A DNA stretch of 27,297 nt from Anammoximicrobium sp032229885 (GCA_032229885.1 JAVYAJ010000400.1:1-27297), one strand, 5' to 3'; counted from the first letter of the stretch, positions 16,398-25,241 are shown. The notes: generated by a model not told the origin, from the letters alone. Numbers and translations are program-made.

Positions 16398-17702
16398 ATG
16401 GAAAAGACAAAAGTAGCGATCGTCGGGTTTGGGACTGTTGGCACGGGCGTGGCCCGATTGCTGTTGGACCATGGCGACCGCACGGCGCGGCACGCCGGCC
16501 GCACGCTGTGGCTCGAGGCGGTCGTGGACACCGACGTCACGCGGCCGCGCGACGTCGCGCTGCCCGCCGGGCTGCTGACCGACGACCTGGCGGCGATCAC
16601 CGACAATCCGGAGATCGAGGTCGTGGCGCACGTGGTCGGCGGAGTCGAGCCGGCGCGGACGATCATGCTGCGGCTGCTGGAGAGCGGCAAAGATGTCGTC
16701 ACGTCGAACAAAGCGTTGTTGGCCGAGCACGGTCCGGAGCTGTTCGACCGGGCTCGCGAGCTGGGCCGCTCGATCGCGTTCGAAGCCGCGGTGGCGGGCG
16801 GGATCCCGATCATCACGAATCTCAGCCAATGCCTGACGGCCAACCAGATCACGTCGCTGCGGGGAATCTTGAACGGCACCAGCAATTTCATCGTATCGCG
16901 GATGGAAGAGCAGGGCGCAGCCTATGCGGACGCCGTGAAAGAGGCGCAGCGGCGGGGATACGCCGAGTTGGACCCGACCTTGGACGTCGACGGGACCGAC
17001 GCCGCGCAGAAACTGGCGATTCTGGCGCATCTGTCTTTCGGCGTGCGCGTCCACTGGAGCCAGATCCCGCGCGTGGGGATCGACAAACTGGATCCGATCG
17101 ATCTGCAATACGCCAACGAGTTGGGCTATCGCATCAAGCTGCTGGCGGTGGCCAAGCTCGTGGACGAGCGAATCGAGCTGCACGTGTCGCCGACGCTGGT
17201 GCGCATCGGCCTCCCGCTGGCCGAGGTCCGCGAGGCGTACAACGCGGTCAGCGTCGTCGGCGACGCGGTCGGCCCCTTGTTCTACCACGGATTGGGCGCG
17301 GGCCAGATGCCCACCGCGTCGGCCGTCGTGGCCGATATGATCGACACGGCGGTCGGCCGCGTGAAGCTGACGTTTCAGACGCTCAAGCTGTGGTCGGATC
17401 GCAAGTCGCGGTTTTCGGTGCGCGACTTTGCCGAGCTGCCCTCGCGTTATTATCTGCGTTTTGCCGTCGAGGACCGGCCGGGCGTACTCGCCCAGATCGC
17501 TGGCGTGCTCGGCGCGCATCGCATCTCGATCGCCTCGGTGATCCAGCACGCGCCCGCGCCCAACGGCGACATCACGAGCGTTCCGTTGGTGATCATGACC
17601 CACGCGGCGACCGAGGGCGACGCGGACGCGGCCACGGCCGAGATCGGCCGTCTGACGTGCGTCCACGGGCCGAGCGTCCGGATGCGCGTGGTGGATGATT
17701 GA
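16398..17702 (+). CDS. hom: Homoserine dehydrogenase with C-terminal ACT domain
   Basis: NAD(P)-dependent reduction of aspartate semialdehyde to homoserine, the branch point to threonine and methionine. It is 434 aa, the usual length of the monofunctional Gram-positive-type enzyme. The Rossmann motif is GFGTVG (10-15). TSNKALLA lies near the cofactor, NGTSNFI binds substrate, and DPTLDVDGTDAAQKLAIL carries the catalytic aspartate and lysine. The C-terminal ACT domain (about 355-430; YYLRFAVEDRPGVLAQIAGVLG) is the usual site of threonine feedback. ATG 16398 is chosen because it places the Rossmann strand at residue 5; the frame extends up to 16212 but that part is not family-like and lies over the promoter. 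No threonine-pathway neighbours are present. Confidence 0.97.
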   Translation: MEKTKVAIVGFGTVGTGVARLLLDHGDRTARHAGRTLWLEAVVDTDVTRPRDVALPAGLLTDDLAAITDNPEIEVVAHVVGGVEPARTIMLRLLESGKDVVTSNKALLAEHGPELFDRARELGRSIAFEAAVAGGIPIITNLSQCLTANQITSLRGILNGTSNFIVSRMEEQGAAYADAVKEAQRRGYAELDPTLDVDGTDAAQKLAILAHLSFGVRVHWSQIPRVGIDKLDPIDLQYANELGYRIKLLAVAKLVDERIELHVSPTLVRIGLPLAEVREAYNAVSVVGDAVGPLFYHGLGAGQMPTASAVVADMIDTAVGRVKLTFQTLKLWSDRKSRFSVRDFAELPSRYYLRFAVEDRPGVLAQIAGVLGAHRISIASVIQHAPAPNGDITSVPLVIMTHAATEGDADAATAEIGRLTCVHGPSVRMRVVDD

Positions 17703-17892
17703 CGCGGCGGGCCGACGCGCGCACGAGCGCGAGGCGCATCGACCGATCGGTGGACGCGCGCGTGGCGACGGGCGCACTGGCCGCGGGGCAGCTTGTGCGT
17801 TTCGGACAACGCGCGGGCGATTGTCATCCCGAGCCGCCGGCGGTCTGCGAGGCGCGATCCGGTGGCGCGATCCTCGCTCGGATTGCGGTGCT

Positions 17893-17915
17893 CTGCGGCT
17901 GGAAGCCGCAGCCAC
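17893..17915. repeat. Palindromic element between convergent hom and isomerase genes
   Basis: A perfect stem CTGCGGCT-gga-AGCCGCAG at 17893-17911 followed by CCAC, in the 270-bp spacer between convergent stops at 17702 (+) and 17973 (-). It is nearly the same element as 3102-3124, which also sits between convergent genes and is also followed by CCAC. There is no U-tract. Confidence 0.7.
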
Positions 17916-17972
17916 TAGCCGCGGGTCAGGATGCGGGGCGCGGCCGCCGCGCGGATCGCAGACCGGCTGGCG

Positions 17973-18917
17973 TCAGACATCGCAAACGCGAACGCCATGC
18001 CGCAACGCGGCCAATTTATCCGGCCAGGTCGGGATGAACTCGTGCGCGGTGAAACCCGCATAGCCCACCTCCAACAACGTCCGCATCACGGCCGGATAGT
18101 TGATCTCCTGCGTGTCGTCCAGCTCGCCGCGCCCCGGCACGCCCGCCGTATGGACATGGCCGATGTAGTCCCGATACTCGCGGATTCGCCGGATGACGTC
18201 GCCGTTCATGATCTGGACGTGATAGACATCGAACAACAGCTTCATGCGCGGCGAATCGACGCGTTGGATCAGGTCGACGCACAGGTCGACGTCGTCGCCG
18301 AAATAGCCGGGATGGCCTTTCATGGGATGCGTATCGTCGCGCGAGTTCAGATGTTCGAGACACAGGTTGACGCCTTTTTCCTCGGCGTACGGAATCACCT
18401 CGCGCCAGCAGGCCACACAGTTGCGGACCGCCTGGTCGTCCGTCACTCCACGGACCCGCATCCCGGTGAACGTGATCACGTTCGGCGCGCCGTATTCGAC
18501 CGCCACATCGATCGCCTCGCGAAGCGCCTTGACGCAGAACTCGCGATTGGCCGGATCCAGCGGGCCTTTGGTGAATCCGTGGCTGCCGACCAACGAGACG
18601 CCCATGCCCAGTTCGCGCAGTCGTGCGTAGTGCTCGCGGCCGATCCCCTCCATCGCCGACATCCCCATCCGATGACAGGCTTGAATCAGTTCCGCGGTTG
18701 GCAGCGGACTGAAGCACCAGCCCATGACCGAATGTCGAATGCGCCCCCGCTCGATCCGATAGTCCGCGGGCGGCGTGTGGGGATGCGCGACGTTTGGCGG
18801 CCCGTCGGCGGCCGAAGCGTTGGCGCGCCCACCGGTCCCCACGGCGCCAGCGGCGGCGACGGCCGCGCAGAAGCCGCGGCGAGAGATCGAAACGGAACGT
18901 ATTTCAGGCGAAGACAT
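17973..18917 (-). CDS. Tat-exported hydroxypyruvate-isomerase-like sugar phosphate isomerase/epimerase
   Basis: A xylose-isomerase-like TIM-barrel protein of 314 aa. A Tat signal (SISRRGF at 10-16, then an alanine-rich core to about 36) sends it folded across the membrane. The barrel carries the metal-site pattern of hydroxypyruvate isomerase: a glutamate in LCLEHLN, DVYHVQIMNGD (D, H, Q), the IGHVH strand with VPGRGE, and a late glutamate in FTAHEF. ATG 18917 is chosen over 18986 because it has a GGGAG site upstream and puts the twin arginines at 13-14. It lies 141 bp downstream of the URO-D-like gene on the same strand. An exported isomerase of this fold would act on free sugars or keto acids, but the actual substrate is unknown. 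Confidence 0.88.
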   Translation of the reverse strand: MSSPEIRSVSISRRGFCAAVAAAGAVGTGGRANASAADGPPNVAHPHTPPADYRIERGRIRHSVMGWCFSPLPTAELIQACHRMGMSAMEGIGREHYARLRELGMGVSLVGSHGFTKGPLDPANREFCVKALREAIDVAVEYGAPNVITFTGMRVRGVTDDQAVRNCVACWREVIPYAEEKGVNLCLEHLNSRDDTHPMKGHPGYFGDDVDLCVDLIQRVDSPRMKLLFDVYHVQIMNGDVIRRIREYRDYIGHVHTAGVPGRGELDDTQEINYPAVMRTLLEVGYAGFTAHEFIPTWPDKLAALRHGVRVCDV

Positions 18918-19058
18918 GGCGAAGTTCTCCCGGCGAGGCGACGCCGATACGAATGAAAGCGGAAGGCGCCCTTGCGGCGCTGACAAACGGCCTCCGTCGT
19001 CATCGCCCTTGTCGAAACGCCGCGATTGGGCGCGGCGTCCGTTTTCCGTGCGGGCGTC

Positions 19059-20114
19059 TCAACATCCTCCATACTGCCGGATCGTATCATACATCGCCAC
19101 GATGTTCGCGGTGGGCGTGATCGGTTGGATGTTGTGGCACGGGTTGCAGATCCAGCGGGCCTCGCGATAGATCTCGATGCTGTCGCGCACCTCTGCCATC
19201 ACTTCATCCACGGTTCCGAACGGCAGCGTGTACTGGTTGTCGATCGACCCGTGAAAGATGATCTGCGCGCCAAAGTCGGCCACGAGCCCGCGGCGCTCCA
19301 TGCCCGGGCAGCGCCATTGAACCGGGTTCAGCATCTCGATTCCGACGCGATCGATCAAGTCCGGCAAGAACAGCCTCGCCGCGCCGTCGGTGTGGTACAT
19401 GACGTGAACCCCATGGCTCCGCGCCAGGTCGGCCATCCGGATCTGGTTGGGCAGCAAAAACCGTCGGTACGTTTCCAGGCTGATCAACGGCCCGGTCTGA
19501 GAGCCCAGATCCTCGGCGATCCATGTCAAGTGAATCCGCCCGCCGCCGGCCTCAAAGCACCGGCGCTGATGCTCGTAGTAGAAGTCGAAGATGTGCCCCA
19601 GAATCGCGTCGGCCAGCTTGGGGCGCAGAATCAGGTCTTCGAACGCGCGCTCGAGACCGCGCAGATACCCATACAGCAGAAAGGGTTCGTAACAGCACGA
19701 GTGGATCGGCCAGTAGCCGTCGTCCGCGTCGAGCGTGTGGGTAATCACGCCGTAGTCAAAATCGTCTGGATCCGGCCAGCGATGCGCGCGGATGTCGTCC
19801 GTCGTCTCGGCCGTCGCCAACGGACAAAACGCCGGTTCGTCGTAGGCGCCCGCGCCATAGTCCACCCGCTGGTACCGCACGCCCCACATGTCCGCCTGGT
19901 CATCGCCTGGATGATGCGGCCGGAGCCACCGAGATTCGACGTATTTCCGTTTGTCGATCCCTAGTTTTCGCCAGAGCGCGTCTTCCTCGTCGCAGTCGAG
20001 TTCGCGCATCAGCCGCGCGGTGACTTCGGGCGTTGCCTGGTAGTCGGTGGGAATGCGATCCGCGCGACGACCGTCCAGCAGCGCCAGCCAGCGTTGGCGA
20101 GGCGTCAATTTCAC
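19059..20114 (-). CDS. URO-D/MtaA-like protein (corrinoid methyltransferase or decarboxylase fold)
   Basis: A 351-aa protein of the uroporphyrinogen decarboxylase superfamily, branch with MtaA/MtbA/CmuA-like methyltransferases rather than true HemE: it lacks the HemE N-terminal arginine signature and ends in CNPCHNIQPITPTANIVA (323-340), a segment I associate with the non-heme URO-D clade. In zinc-dependent methyltransferases of the fold an HxC motif binds metal. Here the same place reads H241-T-D243-G, so the cysteine is replaced by aspartate, while C323/C326/H327 near the end could take part in metal binding. It starts with GTG 20114 behind a strong AAGGAG site, 16 bp after the stop of the receiver gene. 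No corrinoid-protein gene is nearby. Substrate unknown. Confidence 0.85.
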   Translation of the reverse strand: MKLTPRQRWLALLDGRRADRIPTDYQATPEVTARLMRELDCDEEDALWRKLGIDKRKYVESRWLRPHHPGDDQADMWGVRYQRVDYGAGAYDEPAFCPLATAETTDDIRAHRWPDPDDFDYGVITHTLDADDGYWPIHSCCYEPFLLYGYLRGLERAFEDLILRPKLADAILGHIFDFYYEHQRRCFEAGGGRIHLTWIAEDLGSQTGPLISLETYRRFLLPNQIRMADLARSHGVHVMYHTDGAARLFLPDLIDRVGIEMLNPVQWRCPGMERRGLVADFGAQIIFHGSIDNQYTLPFGTVDEVMAEVRDSIEIYREARWICNPCHNIQPITPTANIVAMYDTIRQYGGC

Positions 20115-20120
20115 AGCGGA

Positions 20121-20126
20121 CTCCTT
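20121..20126 (-). promoter_or_regulatory. Ribosome binding site of the URO-D-like gene
   Basis: AAGGAG on the minus strand, six bases before the GTG start at 20114. It lies in the 16-bp gap after the receiver gene and decides the non-ATG start. Confidence 0.75.
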
Positions 20127-20130
20127 GCTT

Positions 20131-20526
20131 CTACGCGCTGGGCTGGTCCAGGACCTCGGTCATGGTTTGCGTCAGGACGTCGTGTCGCAACGGTTTGGCG
20201 AGATAGGCGTCCATTCCCGCGGCCAAGCAAGCTGTGGCATCGCGAGTGGATGTCACGGCGACGATGGCCGTATGCCCTCCGCGCTCGTGTTCTCGACGCC
20301 GGATCTCGCTGGTCGCAGTCAACCCATCCATGATCGGCATTTCGACATCCATCAGCACGAGGTCGAATTGCCTGGATTTCAAGAGATCCAACGCCTGCTG
20401 GCCGTTTTCCGCCACGGTGACCCGATGGCCCTGAGGACGCAACAGGTTCGTCGCCAGCCGTTGATGAAACACGGCATCTTCCACAACCAGAATATCGAGC
20501 GGGCTGCGCGGCGCAGGTCGTGTCAT
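20131..20526 (-). CDS. Stand-alone response-regulator receiver domain protein
   Basis: A 131-aa protein that is one CheY-like receiver with no output domain. The acidic pair is E16-D17 (VVEDAVF), the phospho-acceptor is D60 (LVLMDVEMPIMDG), the switch threonine is T92 (VAVTS) and the lysine is K111 (LAKPL). ATG 20526 follows a GAGGGTG site; the longer frame to 20820 is not receiver-like. Its sequence is strikingly close to the last receiver of the divergent hybrid kinase (FDLVLMDVEMP versus FDLILMDVQMP; CLAAGMDAY in both), which suggests common descent and possible phosphotransfer traffic between them. It is the first gene of a minus-strand run with the URO-D-like protein. Confidence 0.92.
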   Translation of the reverse strand: MTRPAPRSPLDILVVEDAVFHQRLATNLLRPQGHRVTVAENGQQALDLLKSRQFDLVLMDVEMPIMDGLTATSEIRRREHERGGHTAIVAVTSTRDATACLAAGMDAYLAKPLRHDVLTQTMTEVLDQPSA

Positions 20527-21297
20527 CGGTTTCACCCTCGCGTTTCCAGCGGTATGAAACAGCCATCGATCAACGCTGCCGTCGTGGCGGGCGGCGCGAC
20601 GCCGCGGCGGTGTAGGGCGATGCGCGGCGAGCGGCCGCATGCCGCCGAACAGACGCAGGCGTCTCGTACATTGTATAAACGCGCACGGGCGGCAAGTGTA
20701 CCCACTTGAACCTGCGATGTTTTTCATCGCGACTGCGGCAAGCTGCCGCGCGGCATCGACTTGGGCCCTCCGACGCTCTGCCCCTACGGCGGGCGCGCAG
20801 GTCGCAGCCACGGACGACACGGCGGCAGAAAACGAGACGATGCGGGTTGTCCGTGGTGGCCGATGAATTCTGACGTGCGGCGCCAGTGAGCGATTCAGAT
20901 TCTAGGCGCGGCGCGTCCGCAAATCCCAATTTCCAAAACTTCAGGTATGATTTATGTATAGCGCGCGGTCGCAATCGGACTCGGATTGGTCCGCGCGCGC
21001 CGCCGATCGGTCTCGGAGCCAAGTCGCGCGCGCCAGTCGCCGATCGTGGTGCGACAGCGCGCAAAGTCGCTCGGCCCATCGATCGACAGCCAGTCGCGGT
21101 CGACCTGCAGTCATCGGCGGCGATCGCCGGGCGCCGCCCGCATGATCAGACCGCCGCGGCCGACTCGCCGCCAGAGGAAGCGAGCGGCGTATCCTGCCTC
21201 GTTGATTTCCGGCGGCTGACAGCGATGCGAGGATCGCGGCCGGAGGGATCGCTTTTCGACGCTCGACGGCGCGCGGCGCCGCGAGGAGATTTGTTGC
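20527..21297. other. Divergent intergenic region, receiver / hybrid kinase
   Basis: A 771-bp spacer with no credible gene. It holds a hairpin GCGATG-ttttt-CATCGC at 20714-20730 and another GCGGCA-agc-TGCCGC at 20735-20749. A weak TATGAT at 20946-20951 might be a -10 for the kinase, but no good -35 accompanies it. The kinase ribosome binding site (GAGGAGA) lies at its right end. Confidence 0.5.
20714..20749. repeat. Two adjacent hairpins in the divergent spacer
   Basis: Perfect 6-bp stems GCGATG/CATCGC with a five-T loop, and GCGGCA/TGCCGC with a three-base loop. They lie between divergent genes, so they are not terminators of either; they may belong to the repeat family or act in regulation. 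Confidence 0.4.
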
Positions 21298-24200
21298 ATG
21301 TCCAACGCGTTCCACAACTCGCCTCGAGTTCGACGATTCGCCCTGCTCGCCGTGATCGCCGGGTTCGGCGCGGGGCTCTCGTTGGCGGCCTACTGGGCTT
21401 TGCGGAGCAAAGACGAGCATCTGCTAGGCACGCGTCTGGAGGCCGACGCCGAGAGACGCGCCAAAGCGCTCGAACGGCGCTTTCGCGCCGAATTGATGGC
21501 GATCCACGGGTTATCGTCCTTTGTCCGAGCGGGCCAGCCGGGCAGCCGTGACGAGTTTGACGAAGCCGCCGAGCGGATGTTGCGGAACTTCGGGGATCTG
21601 TGCGCCGTGTACTGGGTTCCGCGGGTAACGCCGGACCAGCGTTCGGTCTATCTGCAAGCGGCAGACGGGCTGGGATTGGCGGATTTCTGTATCCGGGAAC
21701 TGAACGGCTCGGGGCAGGCGATCCCGGCGGACGTGCCCGAGGACCGCGATCTGCTGCCGATCTATTTCGCGGCTCCGATGGCCGCGCAGCGCGCCGTTCT
21801 GGGGCTGCACCTCCCCAGCGTGCCGGGCCTGGCGTCGATGCTCGACGAGGCCATTACGACAGGACGCGTATTGGTCAGCCCGACGGCGTCCTGGCCCGGC
21901 TGTCCGCCCGCGGTGAAAACCCTGTTGGGCGTCCGCGCCCTATATGCGGAAGTGATTCCTCGAGACCTGCTTGAGGCTAGCCAAAAGCGGCGAGACAAGC
22001 TCTTGGGACTGGTGGCGATCGCCGTTCGCACCGACCTCGTGTTGAAGGGCGCGCTGGACGATTTCGGGCCGGGGATCGACGTGTCCTGGTACGACGACGA
22101 GGCCTCGCCCAGAAACGGCCTAGTCTGCGCATTTCGCAGCGAAACGAACAGCGTCGAGCTGCCCGTGAGCGACGGTGCATCTCGGGCCATCGGCGGCGGT
22201 GCGCCCGGAACTCGGCCGGGCGACCAGCTTGGGCCGCGGAAGGTGGAACTCGAGGTGCTCGGCCATCGCTGGTCGATCGTGTGCGAACCGACCGCCGGAT
22301 ACTTGGCCGAACATTGGGGCGTGTGGCCGCTGGCTTGCCTGGCGCTCGGGCTGCTGCTGACCGGCGTCTTGATCGTCTGCACCCAGACGATGTTGGGACG
22401 CGCCGAGAAAATCCAACGCTTGGTGATCGAACGGACCAGCGAGTTGGATTACGAGCGTTTCCTGCTCGAGACGCTCCTGAACTATTCGCCGGACTTCATC
22501 TATTTCAAGGACCGCGACAGCCGCTTTCTGCGGATCAGCCGAACTTTGGCCAGCTACATCGGAGTGGCCAGTCCGGACGACGCGATCGGCAAGTCCGACC
22601 ACGATTTTTTTGACGCCCAGCGGGCTGCCCAGTATCTGGCGGACGAACGACGAGTGATGGCCAGCGGGCAAGCGATCATCGACAAAGACGAGGTGGGAAC
22701 GCGAGGAAACGGCCAGGTGGTCGTGCTCTCGACCACAAAAGTCCCCCTGCGAAACGGGCAAGGCGAGATCATCGGCACGTTCGGCATCTCGCGCGACGTC
22801 ACCAGCCGTAAACAGGCCGAGGACGAGGCGAAGTACGAGCATTATCTGCTGCACACGCTGATGGACAACGTCCCGGACAGCATTTACTTCAAGGATGCCG
22901 AAGGCCGTTATCTGCGAGTCAACAAGGCCAAGGCCGAGCGGTCGGGATTTCGCGACCCGACCGAGGCCGTGGGCAAGTCCGACGCCGACGTATTCCCCGA
23001 AGCGCACGCCCGACAAGCGCACGCCGACGAGCTGCGGGTCATCGCCACGGGCCAGCCGCAGATCGCCAAGGAAGAGTTTCTGCAGTGGCCCAATGGCCGA
23101 CGCACTTGGGCGGCGACGAGCCGCTTGCCGCTGCGCGACCCGTCGGGCAAGATCATCGGCACGTTCGGGATCTCGCACGACATCACCGCCCAGAAAGAGG
23201 CGGCCGAGCACATGCGACTGGCCAAGGAAGCCGCCGAGACGGCCAGCCGCGCCAAGAGCGACTTCCTGGCGAACATGAGCCACGAGATTCGCACGCCGCT
23301 GAACGCCGTCATCGGGATGACCGAGTTGGTGCTGGACACCGAGCTTTCATCGTCCCAACGCGAATACCTGCAACTGGTCCTGGACTCCGGCGACTCGCTG
23401 CTGTCGGTGATCAACGACATCCTCGATTTCTCCAAGATCGAAGCGGGCAAACTGACGCTCGAAGCGACGGTGTTCGGGGTCCGCGAAAGCCTCGGCGACG
23501 CGCTCAAATCGCTCGCTTTCCGTGCGCATCGCAAAGGACTGGAATTGGCCGCCGCGATTCAGCCGGATGTTCCCGAACAGTTGGTTGGCGACGCCGGACG
23601 ACTGCGCCAAGTGCTGGTCAATCTGGTCGGCAACGCCACCAAGTTCACGGAAATCGGCGAGGTCGTGGTCGAGGTGCGTTGCGAGCGGCAAACCGACGAT
23701 TACGTCGAATTGCACGTGTCGGTCCGCGACACGGGCATCGGCATTCCCACCGACAAGCTCGGTTCGATCTTCGACGCCTTCGAACAGGTGGATACGTCCA
23801 CAACCCGCAGATACGGCGGAACCGGCCTGGGGTTGGCGATCTGCGCGCGGCTCGTCGCGATGATGGGCGGGCGCATCTGGGCCGAAAGCAAGCCTGGATG
23901 CGGCAGCATATTTCACTTCACCGTGCAACTCGGCCGGGCCAACGGCGAGCCTGCGCGGGCGCTGCCCGTGATGGTCCAGGGCACGCGTGTCCTGGTCGTG
24001 GACGACAATGCCACGAACCGGCGCATCTTGTACGAAATCCTCCATAACTGGGATATGCGGCCCGTACTGGCGTCCAGGGTGGACGAGGCTCTGGAACTGC
24101 TCCACCACGCTTTCGACGCGGGGACGCCCATTCCGCTGGTGCTCACGGATGTCAATATGCCGGACGTCGACGGCTTTATGCTGGCCGAACAGATCAAGCG

Positions 24201-24792
24201 AGATCCCGAGCTTGGCAGCACGGTGATCATGATGCTGACGTCCGGCGATCGTCCCGGCGAGGTCGCCCGGTGCGAACAGTTGGGCATTACGTCGTATCTG
24301 CTCAAGCCGATCAAGCATTCCGAGCTATTCGACGCGGTCGTCGCCGCGCTGGGCGTCAACGCCGTTGCGGAACCACCCGTGCAGGGGCGTCCGACGGCAG
24401 CGGAGCCGTCGTCGCGCGTCCCGCTGAGGGTGCTGCTGGCCGAGGATAGCCCCGTCAACCAGAAACTGGCGGTGGCTCTGCTGGAAAAGTACGGCCATCA
24501 CGTCACCGTCGTCGCCAACGGCCGCGAGGCGTTGGCGGCGTACGACGCACAGCCATTCGATCTGATCCTGATGGACGTTCAGATGCCTGAAATGGATGGA
24601 TACGACGCGACGGCCGCGATCCGCGAGCAGGAACGCCAGAGCGGCCAACACATCCCCATCATTGCCCTCACCGCCCACGCCATGAAAGGCGATCGCGAGC
24701 GGTGCCTGGCCGCCGGGATGGACGCGTACGTCAGCAAGCCGATTCGCGCCGAACAACTGCTGCACGCCATCGCGGCGATATTTCCTCATTAG
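21298..24792 (+). CDS. CHASE-PAS-PAS hybrid sensor histidine kinase with two receivers
   Basis: A 1164-aa membrane hybrid kinase. Order: TM1 at about 14-35, an extracytoplasmic CHASE-type sensor (about 60-285; includes AVYWVPRV), TM2 at about 340-365, and PAS1 (about 387-500). PAS2 (about 515-631) is a near duplicate of PAS1 (YSPDFIYFKD/NVPDSIYFKD and IIGTFGIS in both). Then come HisKA with H662 (NMSHEIRTPLN), HATPase_c (about 762-878; NLVGNATKFT, DTGIGI, GGTGLGLAI), REC1 with D951 (TDVNMPDVDG) and REC2 with D1093 (MDVQMPEMDG). There is no HPt or DNA-binding output, so the last phosphotransfer step must go to another protein. ATG 21298 has GAGGAGA upstream. CHASE domains sense small extracellular ligands; which one is unknown. 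It is divergent from the stand-alone receiver gene. Confidence 0.96.
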   Translation: MSNAFHNSPRVRRFALLAVIAGFGAGLSLAAYWALRSKDEHLLGTRLEADAERRAKALERRFRAELMAIHGLSSFVRAGQPGSRDEFDEAAERMLRNFGDLCAVYWVPRVTPDQRSVYLQAADGLGLADFCIRELNGSGQAIPADVPEDRDLLPIYFAAPMAAQRAVLGLHLPSVPGLASMLDEAITTGRVLVSPTASWPGCPPAVKTLLGVRALYAEVIPRDLLEASQKRRDKLLGLVAIAVRTDLVLKGALDDFGPGIDVSWYDDEASPRNGLVCAFRSETNSVELPVSDGASRAIGGGAPGTRPGDQLGPRKVELEVLGHRWSIVCEPTAGYLAEHWGVWPLACLALGLLLTGVLIVCTQTMLGRAEKIQRLVIERTSELDYERFLLETLLNYSPDFIYFKDRDSRFLRISRTLASYIGVASPDDAIGKSDHDFFDAQRAAQYLADERRVMASGQAIIDKDEVGTRGNGQVVVLSTTKVPLRNGQGEIIGTFGISRDVTSRKQAEDEAKYEHYLLHTLMDNVPDSIYFKDAEGRYLRVNKAKAERSGFRDPTEAVGKSDADVFPEAHARQAHADELRVIATGQPQIAKEEFLQWPNGRRTWAATSRLPLRDPSGKIIGTFGISHDITAQKEAAEHMRLAKEAAETASRAKSDFLANMSHEIRTPLNAVIGMTELVLDTELSSSQREYLQLVLDSGDSLLSVINDILDFSKIEAGKLTLEATVFGVRESLGDALKSLAFRAHRKGLELAAAIQPDVPEQLVGDAGRLRQVLVNLVGNATKFTEIGEVVVEVRCERQTDDYVELHVSVRDTGIGIPTDKLGSIFDAFEQVDTSTTRRYGGTGLGLAICARLVAMMGGRIWAESKPGCGSIFHFTVQLGRANGEPARALPVMVQGTRVLVVDDNATNRRILYEILHNWDMRPVLASRVDEALELLHHAFDAGTPIPLVLTDVNMPDVDGFMLAEQIKRDPELGSTVIMMLTSGDRPGEVARCEQLGITSYLLKPIKHSELFDAVVAALGVNAVAEPPVQGRPTAAEPSSRVPLRVLLAEDSPVNQKLAVALLEKYGHHVTVVANGREALAAYDAQPFDLILMDVQMPEMDGYDATAAIREQERQSGQHIPIIALTAHAMKGDRERCLAAGMDAYVSKPIRAEQLLHAIAAIFPH

Positions 24793-25241
24793 GCTTCGCC
24801 CGCCGCGTCGCGACGGGCGAGCGGCGTCCAATAAACGGGCGATAGACGGGCGAACGCCCCTGCCGGCGCCCGCCTTTGCTCGCGACTCGACGCAGTAGCG
24901 GCGGGAATAGCCTCCCGATTTCGGTGGAAACCGCTGGCCGGCCGGAGGCATTGCCGGTTCCCATCGCGCCCGTCCGAAGCCACGTTGCGCGGCAGTCTGG
25001 CGAGCGTGGCGGTCAAAACTCGCGAAGCTGCGCTGGCCTCTGCGGTGGCGCGATTCGTGCAGCTCGTCGTCTGCGTCAGCCCATGCTTGCCCGGTTTCTC
25101 CGGCACGCGACGCTTTTCTCCGACAATCACCCTATCCAACCCGGCGGCGATGGTTCTCAAGGGGCGACGGCCGCTCTGGCGATAACGTATTATGCCCGCA
25201 CGACCACGGGTAAGGTGCGCCGCTTGTTGAAAGGCTGTCCG
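24793..25241. other. Gene-free spacer
   Basis: A 449-bp spacer. Right after the kinase stop, TCGCCCG...CGGGCGA arms (24796-24820) could form a terminator-like hairpin, and ACGGGCGA occurs three times (24813-24820, 24835-24842, 24846-24853). TATTAT at 25189-25194 is a possible -10 for the next gene. The open frame that runs in from 24876 has no family character before the ATG at 25242. Confidence 0.5.

Noticed and set aside
15900..17915. 671-codon minus-strand open frame opposite homoserine dehydrogenase
   Set aside because: Antisense shadow of a clear gene in GC-rich DNA; the translation is Arg/Asp/His-rich without any domain.
24876..25241. Longer start for the 98-aa membrane protein
   Set aside because: The upstream 122 codons are Arg/Ser/Gly-rich and non-hydrophobic; the ATG at 25242 has an AAAGG site and directly precedes the first helix.
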